DNA of 64,000 nucleotides from Alcanivorax sp. (GTDB lineage: Bacteria > Pseudomonadota > Gammaproteobacteria > Pseudomonadales > Alcanivoracaceae). Position 1 is the stretch's first letter, and every line of letters starts with the position of its first letter. Of the stretch, positions 59,251 to 64,000 are shown piece by piece. Below the pieces are notes generated by a model. It searched no databases. It worked only from the letters and a program-made list of their open reading frames with translations, and was not told the DNA's origin. A program made the position numbers and the translations under genes. Where the stretch lies: positions 2,604,001-2,668,000 of the forward strand of contig NZ_CP051240.1 of NCBI RefSeq assembly GCF_017794965.1. The letters run 5' to 3'.

Positions 59251-59838
59251 ATGAGCGTGGACCGAATCCGGCAGTTGTTTGCCGAAAGCATTGAAACCAA
59301 GGCCAAGGCCGGCGAAGTTCTTCCCGGGGTCATTGAAGCGGCCGGCCAGGCCATGGTCGAATGCCTGCTCAACGGCGGCAAGATCCTCACCTGCGGCAAT
59401 GGCGGCTCAGCCGGTGATGCTCAGCACTTTTCCTCAGAGCTACTGAATCGTTTTGAGATGGAACGCCCTGCCCTGCCCGCGATTGCCCTGACCACTGACT
59501 CGTCCACGCTGACGTCCATCGCCAACGACTACAGCTACAACGAGATCTTTTCCAAGCAGGTCCGGGCCCTGGGGGGCAGCGGCGACATTCTTCTCGCCAT
59601 CTCCACCAGCGGCAACTCCGCCAACGTGATTCAGGCCATCCAGGCCGCCCATGACCGGGAAATGCGCGTCGTCGCCATGACCGGCAAGGAAGGCGGCGAG
59701 ATGGTCAATCTGTACGGTCCTGACGATATTGAAATCCGGGTTCCGGCGACCTCCACTGCGCGTATCCAGGAAGTACATCTGCTGGTGATTCACGCTCTCT
59801 GCGACCACATCGACCAGCAACTGTTCGGAGGCCAGTAA
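59251..59838 (+). CDS. diaA: SIS-domain protein DiaA (GmhA-like)
   Basis: Phosphosugar-binding SIS protein of 195 aa. ILTCGNGGSAGDAQHFSSEL, LALTTDSSTLTSIANDY-like and LLAISTSGNSANVIQAI are the SIS core. In E. coli DiaA binds DnaA and promotes initiation; the yraN-diaA-dolP order favours that name, though many Pseudomonas annotations call it phosphoheptose isomerase GmhA. TTGAGG precedes the ATG at 59251. Confidence 0.88.
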   Translation: MSVDRIRQLFAESIETKAKAGEVLPGVIEAAGQAMVECLLNGGKILTCGNGGSAGDAQHFSSELLNRFEMERPALPAIALTTDSSTLTSIANDYSYNEIFSKQVRALGGSGDILLAISTSGNSANVIQAIQAAHDREMRVVAMTGKEGGEMVNLYGPDDIEIRVPATSTARIQEVHLLVIHALCDHIDQQLFGGQ

Positions 59839-59844
59839 GCCACT

Positions 59845-60423
59845 ATGCAAACTCGTTTCTCTTTGCTGAGCTGCCTGCTGGCAGCCTGCCTGACGCTGTC
59901 TGGTTGCGTCTCCCTGAGCAAGGGCATGTCCGACCAGCCCACCGACCAGGACCACGGCTCTCGCACCTTTGGGGCCTTCTGGGAAGATGGCAGCATCGAA
60001 CGCAAGGTTTCCATTAATATTGCCCGCGCCAGTGAGGCGCTGGATCAGTCCCGCATTGTGGTGGTCAGCTTCAATGGCAACGTTCTTCTGGCAGGACAGG
60101 TAGACAGTGAAGACCTGAAGAGCCAGGCCGGCAACATCGCCTCCCAGGTTCGCCATGTGCGGCACGTACACAACGAACTGGAGATTGCCGGAGGCAGCTC
60201 TTTCCTCGCCCGCACCAACGACGCCTGGCTCACCAGCAAAGTGAAGAGCCGGCTGTTGGTCAACGGTGAAGCCGTTGGCATGCGCACCAAGGTGGTGACC
60301 GAAAACGGGGTTGTCTACCTGATGGGGCTACTCACCCATGCCGAGGCAGACGCCGCGGTTAATCAGGCACAAAAAGTCTATGGCGTGCAGAAGATCGTGA
60401 AGATTATCGAATATATTGATTAG
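59845..60423 (+). CDS. dolP: DolP-like BON-domain lipoprotein
   Basis: Outer-membrane lipoprotein that supports envelope integrity and BAM function. 192 aa. Lipobox LTLSGC, then two BON domains (about 45-110 and 120-190), each with the conserved Gly near the middle: VVVSFNGNVLLAGQVDSE and VVTENGVVYLMGLLTHAEAD. Six bases after diaA. Confidence 0.93.
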   Translation: MQTRFSLLSCLLAACLTLSGCVSLSKGMSDQPTDQDHGSRTFGAFWEDGSIERKVSINIARASEALDQSRIVVVSFNGNVLLAGQVDSEDLKSQAGNIASQVRHVRHVHNELEIAGGSSFLARTNDAWLTSKVKSRLLVNGEAVGMRTKVVTENGVVYLMGLLTHAEADAAVNQAQKVYGVQKIVKIIEYID

Positions 60424-60474
60424 GCGCTCCGCGCCGGAAGCACGCGTCACGCAAAAGCTTCACACCAAAACACA

Positions 60475-60498
60475 AAGCCCGCTCATTGAGCGGGCCTT
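60475..60498 (+). terminator. dolP terminator
   Basis: AAGCCCGCTCA-TTGAGCGGGC, 50 bp after the dolP stop. The same stem recurs in the terminator at 60684-60859, so it has been duplicated. Confidence 0.75.
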
Positions 60499-60536
60499 GT
60501 GTGTTGCCGCAGGCATCCTGTATCTTTGAACGAGCC

Positions 60537-60588
60537 TCTGGAATCCTTACCTCGCTTAGGCTCGGATCGCCTGCAGGCAGGCTCCTAC
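60537..60588 (-). repeat. REP-type repeat shared with 29544-29595
   Basis: 52 bp identical to 29544-29595 apart from three bases, ending on the minus-strand REP head GTAGGAG. It is part of the 467-bp repeat-filled dolP-sspB gap. Confidence 0.7.
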
Positions 60589-60610
60589 AGCAGCTCCGTA
60601 GCAATGCACA

Positions 60611-60671
60611 AACCGGGGAACTATTTGGGGTTTTCCTATCCAATCGAGCGTAGCTCGTAGCTCGCCAGCCG
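60611..60671. repeat. Composite repeat module with heptads
   Basis: AACCGGGGAACT, then GGTTTTC, then AATCGAGC and the heptads TAGCTCG, TAGCTCG. The same succession of motifs occurs at 7636-7690, leading into the 12-copy array there. Confidence 0.6.
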
Positions 60672-60683
60672 CCTCGCACCAAC

Positions 60684-60859
60684 AAAAAAGCCCGCTCAAT
60701 GAGCGCAATACCGTTCACCTAAGCGCGATGTTTCTGTGGGAGCGTGCTTGCACGCGAATGGCGCGCCATGGCACAAAGGCTTCGCTTGCAAGCAAGCTAG
60801 CTCCCACAAGAAGAGCCAACCACTTCTTAAACAGCATTACGCTCAATGAGCGGGCTTTT
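60684..60859. terminator. Bidirectional terminator split by MITE-like copy 2
   Basis: AAAAAAGCCCGCTCA on the left and TGAGCGGGCTTTT on the right would form one terminator between dolP and sspB if the 134-bp element and one 13-bp repeat were removed. The outer stem can still form around the element. Confidence 0.7.
60706..60839. mobile_element. 134-bp MITE-like element, copy 2, with REP core
   Basis: Flanked by a 13-bp direct repeat CGCTCAATGAGCG (60693-60705 and 60840-60852). It begins CAATACCGTTCACCTAAG and ends AACAGCATTA. By eye it is more than 90% identical to copy 1 over 134 bp, with one 4-bp insertion and one 4-bp deletion that cancel in length. The REP core includes TGGCGCGCCATG. Confidence 0.8.
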
Positions 60860-60890
60860 GCGTGTTGCCTGTTGCGTGACGCGCGCGGCC

Positions 60891-61298
60891 CTACTTCACC
60901 ACCTTGAGGTGATTGACCTTCCCTTTTCCGTCATCCTTTTTTTCGGGCTCGGGCGGGGTGCTTGGGGGCTCTGGCGGGTCGACGGGGTCAAACGCCATGC
61001 CCTGGCCATTCTCGCGGGCAAAGATGGCCACCACGGCATTGATCGGCACCCGGATAGACATGGGCACACCACCAAAACGGGCAGAAAACGCAATCTCGTC
61101 ATTATCCGCCACAAAGTGCGTGACCGCACGGGGAGCAATATTCAGGACAATCTGACCATCCTGGACAAAGTCCTGGGGAACCTCCACGCCCGGGTAAACC
61201 GCATTGACCGCCAGATGGGTAGTCAGGCCGTTATCGCAGATCCACTCGTGAATCGCCCGTATCAGATACGGGCGATTGGAGGTCATCTCTTCACTCAT
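60891..61298 (-). CDS. sspB: ClpXP adaptor SspB
   Basis: Delivers ssrA-tagged proteins to ClpXP. 135 aa: a substrate-binding domain (about 5-110; RPYLIRAIHEWICDNGLTTH, FSARFGGVPMSIRVPINAVV), a Pro/Glu-rich linker and the C-terminal ClpX-binding tail HLKVVK. Shares a base with the sspA stop, so it is coupled to it. Confidence 0.95.
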   Translation of the reverse strand: MSEEMTSNRPYLIRAIHEWICDNGLTTHLAVNAVYPGVEVPQDFVQDGQIVLNIAPRAVTHFVADNDEIAFSARFGGVPMSIRVPINAVVAIFARENGQGMAFDPVDPPEPPSTPPEPEKKDDGKGKVNHLKVVK

Positions 61299-61936
61299 CA
61301 GAGCGGGTTGCGCAGTTCGCGCTCGGCGTCAGTCAGGCTGGCCTGGAAGGCATCACGGTCAAACAGACGCTCGGCGTAATCCAGCAGCGGCTTGGCTTGC
61401 TTGGCCGGCAACTCGATACCCATGGCCGGCAACCGCCACAGGATCGGACCCACCACACAATCCACCAGGGTAAATTCTTCACTCATGAAGAACGGCAGCT
61501 CGCTGAAGATGGGCGCACAGGCAAGAATCGCTTCACGGAGCTCCTTGCGGCGCTTGTTGAGGCTGGCCTCTTTCTCTTCACCTGCCAGAATGGCGTCCAC
61601 ATGGGCACACCAGTCACGCTCAATGCGGTGAATCAGCAGACGACTCTGGGCACGGGCCACCGGATACACCGGCAACAGCGGCGGATGCGGGAAGCGCTCG
61701 TCCAGATATTCCATGATCACCGTGGATTGATAGAGCGTCAGCTCACGATCAACCAGCGTGGGCACTTCGTTGTAGGGGTTCAGCGAAGCCAGATCTTCCG
61801 GCTTGTTGTTACTGTCCACATCAACAATGTCTACCGTGACCCCTTTCTCGGCCAATACGATACGCACGCGGTGGCTGTAATGATCTTCCGGGGAAGAGAA
61901 AAAAGTCATTGAGGAACGCTTGGTCACCACACCCAT
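61298..61936 (-). CDS. sspA: Stringent starvation protein A
   Basis: RNA-polymerase-associated protein with a glutathione-transferase fold that alters promoter choice under starvation or acid stress. 212 aa. SSMTFFSSPEDHYSHRVRIV opens it; PHPPLLPVYPVARAQSRL is the conserved surface loop (PHPP). It is the first gene of sspAB, downstream of the bc1 operon with a terminator between. Confidence 0.96.
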   Translation of the reverse strand: MGVVTKRSSMTFFSSPEDHYSHRVRIVLAEKGVTVDIVDVDSNNKPEDLASLNPYNEVPTLVDRELTLYQSTVIMEYLDERFPHPPLLPVYPVARAQSRLLIHRIERDWCAHVDAILAGEEKEASLNKRRKELREAILACAPIFSELPFFMSEEFTLVDCVVGPILWRLPAMGIELPAKQAKPLLDYAERLFDRDAFQASLTDAERELRNPL

Positions 61937-61970
61937 TGTCGAGTCATCTCCACTTGTGATCTATAACAGA

Positions 61971-62002
61971 AACAGGGTAACCGCTTTCGCGGGTACCCTG
62001 TT
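61971..62002 (-). terminator. Terminator after petC
   Basis: AACAGGGTA with TACCCTGTT, inner CCGC-TTTC-GCGG. One mismatch. It closes the bc1 operon 29 bp after petC. Confidence 0.7.
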
Positions 62003-62031
62003 CATCGCTGGAAAGGAGCGTTACTGAAAAA

Positions 62032-62688
62032 TCAGTGTACGTCTTTCCAGTATTCTTTCTTGAGCAGGTAGGCCGGGATTAGCAGAATACCCAGGAATAC
62101 CAGCACATAGACACCCAGACGCTCACGCTCCAGACGTACAGGCTCAGCCGTGTAGGTCAGGAAGTTGGTCAGGTCACCCATGGCTTCCTTGAAGCCTTCT
62201 TCACCCAACTCGGCTTCCACATTCGCCATCACGTGGGGCATACCCACATTCGGGAACACGTGGTTGTTATAGCCAAACGGACGAGAGTCGTCTTCGTAGA
62301 AGTTAATCAGGTAAGAGTACACCCAATCCGCATCCCGCAGGCGAGTCACCATGGTCAGATCCGGCGGCGCGGTACCAAACCATTTCTTGGCGGCCCCCTC
62401 CGGCATGGCATTTTCCATCTGGTCACCGAATTTGTCAGAGGTGAAGTTCAAATTCTTCATCACCAGCTCTTCGGAAATATCCAGATCCTCGGCCATGCGG
62501 CTGTAGCGCATGTACTGCAGGCTGTGACAGCCCATGCAGTAGTTAACGAACAGCTTGGCACCGTTCTGCAGGCTGACTTTATCCTGCAGGTTCACCGGTG
62601 CCTTGACCACATACTCGTTATGGCCACCGCCGGCCGCGAACGCGACCAACGGCAGGCAGCTGAAAAGAATAACCGCTAGTTTCTTCAT
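62032..62688 (-). CDS. petC: Cytochrome c1 of the bc1 complex
   Basis: Haem-c subunit that passes electrons from the Rieske protein to cytochrome c. 218 aa: signal peptide (LAVILFSCLPLVAFAAGGG), haem-binding CMGCH, axial-Met region FPNVGMPHVM, and a C-terminal anchor helix (LGVYVLVFLGILLIPAYLL). Its start shares one base with the petB stop. Confidence 0.96.
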   Translation of the reverse strand: MKKLAVILFSCLPLVAFAAGGGHNEYVVKAPVNLQDKVSLQNGAKLFVNYCMGCHSLQYMRYSRMAEDLDISEELVMKNLNFTSDKFGDQMENAMPEGAAKKWFGTAPPDLTMVTRLRDADWVYSYLINFYEDDSRPFGYNNHVFPNVGMPHVMANVEAELGEEGFKEAMGDLTNFLTYTAEPVRLERERLGVYVLVFLGILLIPAYLLKKEYWKDVH

Positions 62689-63971
62689 CAGTGTCCCCCC
62701 GTTACCCGTTCTGGAACCGGCTTGGATTTCTCGAATTTATGTACGAACGGCATGATCAGCAGGAAGTAGCTGAAGTAATAAATCGTGCCGAACTGCGCCA
62801 TCATGGTCTTGCCAGGCGTTGCTGGCTGGGTACCGAAATAACCCAGCATCAGGAAGTCCAGGACAAAGATAGCCATGAAGATCTTGCTCCAGATTCCACG
62901 ATAACGGATGGACTTCACCGGATGACGGTCCAGCCACGGAATCACGAACAGAATCACGATGGCACCACCCATGGCCACCAGCCCCCACGCCTTGGAAGAC
63001 ATGATGAAGTCGATGGTTGTGGCACGCAGCATGGCGTAGTACGGGCCGTAGTACCATACCGGGGCAATGTGATCCGGGGTCTTCAGCGGGTTGGCCGGCT
63101 CGAAGTTCGGCTTCTCCAGCAGGTAGCCTCCGCCATCCGGGAAGAAGAAGATCACCACGGAGAAGATCATCAGGAACACGATCACGCCCGGCAGATCCTT
63201 CACGGTGTAATAGGGGTGGAACGGGATGCCGTCTACCGGAACACCATTCTCGTCCTTGTTCTTCTTGATTTCCACGCCATCCGGGTTGTTGGAACCCACC
63301 TCGTGAAGCGCCAGAATGTGCAGCACCACCAGGGCCAGCAGCACAATCGGAATGGCTACCACGTGCAGCGCGAAGAACTTGTTCACCGTAGCAGTGGACA
63401 ACAGGTAGTCACCACGCACCCAGGTGGTCAGGCCTTCGCCAATTTCCTTGGCGTCAGCAGGGCTGATACCGGGCAGCAGTTCAAACGGGATCGCACCGGC
63501 CAGGGAAATGATTACCTGGGCACCCCAGTAGGACATGTTGCCCCAGGGCAGCACGTAACCAAGGAAACCTTCGGCCATCAGCGCCAGGTAGATCAACATA
63601 CCAAAGATCCACACCAGCTCCCGCGGCGGCTTGTAGGAGCCGTACATGAGGCCACGGAACATGTGCAGGTACACCACGGCAAAGAACGCTGAGGCGCCCA
63701 CCGCGTGCATGTAACGGATCAGCCAGCCCCACTCCACATCACGCATGATGTATTCAACGGAAGCAAAGCCTTCGTTGGGAGAGAAGAACATGGTCAGCCA
63801 GATGCCGGTGAGCAGCTGGTTCACCAGTACAACGATGGAGAGCACCCCAAAGTAGTACCAGAAGTTGAAGTTCTTCGGCGCATAATATTCGGACATGTGA
63901 CGCTTGTAGGCGTCCACTACGGGCAGACGTGCATCTACCCAATCGACAACGCGATTCACCATTCCCATCAT
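62688..63971 (-). CDS. petB: Cytochrome b of the bc1 complex
   Basis: Quinol-oxidising membrane subunit with two haems b. 427 aa, eight helices. The haem His pairs lie in LIRYMHAVGASAFFAVVYLH and FFALHVVAIPIVLLALVVLH. The Qo-site motif is PVWY (in HIAPVWYYGPYYAMLRA) rather than the PEWY of mitochondria. Its ATG overlaps the petA stop; a second ATG is 3 bp on. Confidence 0.97.
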   Translation of the reverse strand: MMGMVNRVVDWVDARLPVVDAYKRHMSEYYAPKNFNFWYYFGVLSIVVLVNQLLTGIWLTMFFSPNEGFASVEYIMRDVEWGWLIRYMHAVGASAFFAVVYLHMFRGLMYGSYKPPRELVWIFGMLIYLALMAEGFLGYVLPWGNMSYWGAQVIISLAGAIPFELLPGISPADAKEIGEGLTTWVRGDYLLSTATVNKFFALHVVAIPIVLLALVVLHILALHEVGSNNPDGVEIKKNKDENGVPVDGIPFHPYYTVKDLPGVIVFLMIFSVVIFFFPDGGGYLLEKPNFEPANPLKTPDHIAPVWYYGPYYAMLRATTIDFIMSSKAWGLVAMGGAIVILFVIPWLDRHPVKSIRYRGIWSKIFMAIFVLDFLMLGYFGTQPATPGKTMMAQFGTIYYFSYFLLIMPFVHKFEKSKPVPERVTGGH

Positions 63972-64000
63972 GCCTTGGTCTCCCCTTCTTCAGAGCCAAC
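63968..64000 (-). CDS. petA: Rieske iron-sulfur protein, C-terminal end only
   Basis: The last ten codons (VGSEEGETKA) and the stop lie in the window, in frame and overlapping the petB start. Named only from the usual petA-petB-petC order; the Rieske cluster motifs are outside. Confidence 0.6.
   Translation of the reverse strand, partial: VGSEEGETKA

Noticed and set aside
60404..60718. 104-codon frame on the minus strand
   Set aside because: Runs through terminator, REP and MITE-like sequence; no protein features.

Overview
The window is chromosomal DNA of a gammaproteobacterium. Gene content and order closely follow Pseudomonas aeruginosa segments: ampE-ampD-DUF1631-nadC-pilA-pilB-pilC-pilD-coaE-yacG, then argJ-secA-M23 peptidase-dciA-lpxC, the whole dcw cluster (ftsZ back to mraZ), rnpB, rsmI-lpoA-yraN-diaA-dolP, sspB-sspA and the bc1 genes. 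The protein sequences and the Pseudomonas-like REP elements fit an Alcanivorax-type oil-degrading marine bacterium or a near relative. That genus call is inference; no marker gene here fixes it.

Layout. 1-2.5 kb: a BaeS/BaeR-like envelope-stress two-component system (baeS cut by the window edge) and a Spy/CpxP-like periplasmic protein. 2.7-7.1 kb: aceE-aceF, pyruvate dehydrogenase E1 and E2. 7.1-7.8 kb: a repeat-rich gap. 7.8-14.2 kb: ampE, ampD, a DUF1631 gene, an AGCS-type sodium/amino-acid symporter and nadC. 14.3-23.0 kb: a visibly A+T-richer glycan island lying between nadC and the pilins. It has two GT4 glycosyltransferases on the + strand; on the - strand it has a pyruvyltransferase-like protein, an Stf0-like sulfotransferase, a Wzx-type flippase, a GT2 polyprenyl-phosphate glycosyltransferase and a GT-C membrane glycosyltransferase. 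23.0-28.3 kb: two paralogous type IV pilin genes, each with a sigma-54 promoter, then pilB-pilC-pilD. 28.4-36.5 kb: coaE, yacG, a Nudix/ThiE-like fusion, argJ, secA, an M23 peptidase and dciA. 36.6-54.1 kb: lpxC and the dcw cell-division/peptidoglycan cluster. 54.4-64 kb: an oxygen-binding di-iron (ODP-like) protein behind a perfect FNR/Anr box, rnpB, rsmI, the lpoA-yraN-diaA-dolP operon, sspA-sspB, and petC/petB with the 3' end of petA.

How the genes work together. The dcw genes build and divide the wall; ampD/ampE and the M23 peptidase recycle or remodel it; LpoA activates its synthases; dolP, spy and the BaeSR pair guard the envelope. The pil genes build type IV pili. The adjacent GT2/GT-C pair is well suited to make a lipid-linked sugar and move it onto pilin or another exported protein, and the flippase, sulfotransferase and pyruvyltransferase could make a negatively charged glycan. 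This glycan link is inferred from families and position.

Between the genes there is unusual structure. (1) Degenerate tandem arrays with a 7-bp period sit within 0-10 bp of many stop codons, in sense-strand families shared between unrelated genes. (2) A 134-bp MITE-like element with a REP core occurs twice; each copy is inserted in the loop of a bidirectional terminator between convergent genes and is flanked by 12- or 13-bp direct repeats. (3) Pseudomonas-like REP palindromes are scattered through the intergenic regions, but no RAYT transposase gene lies in the window.
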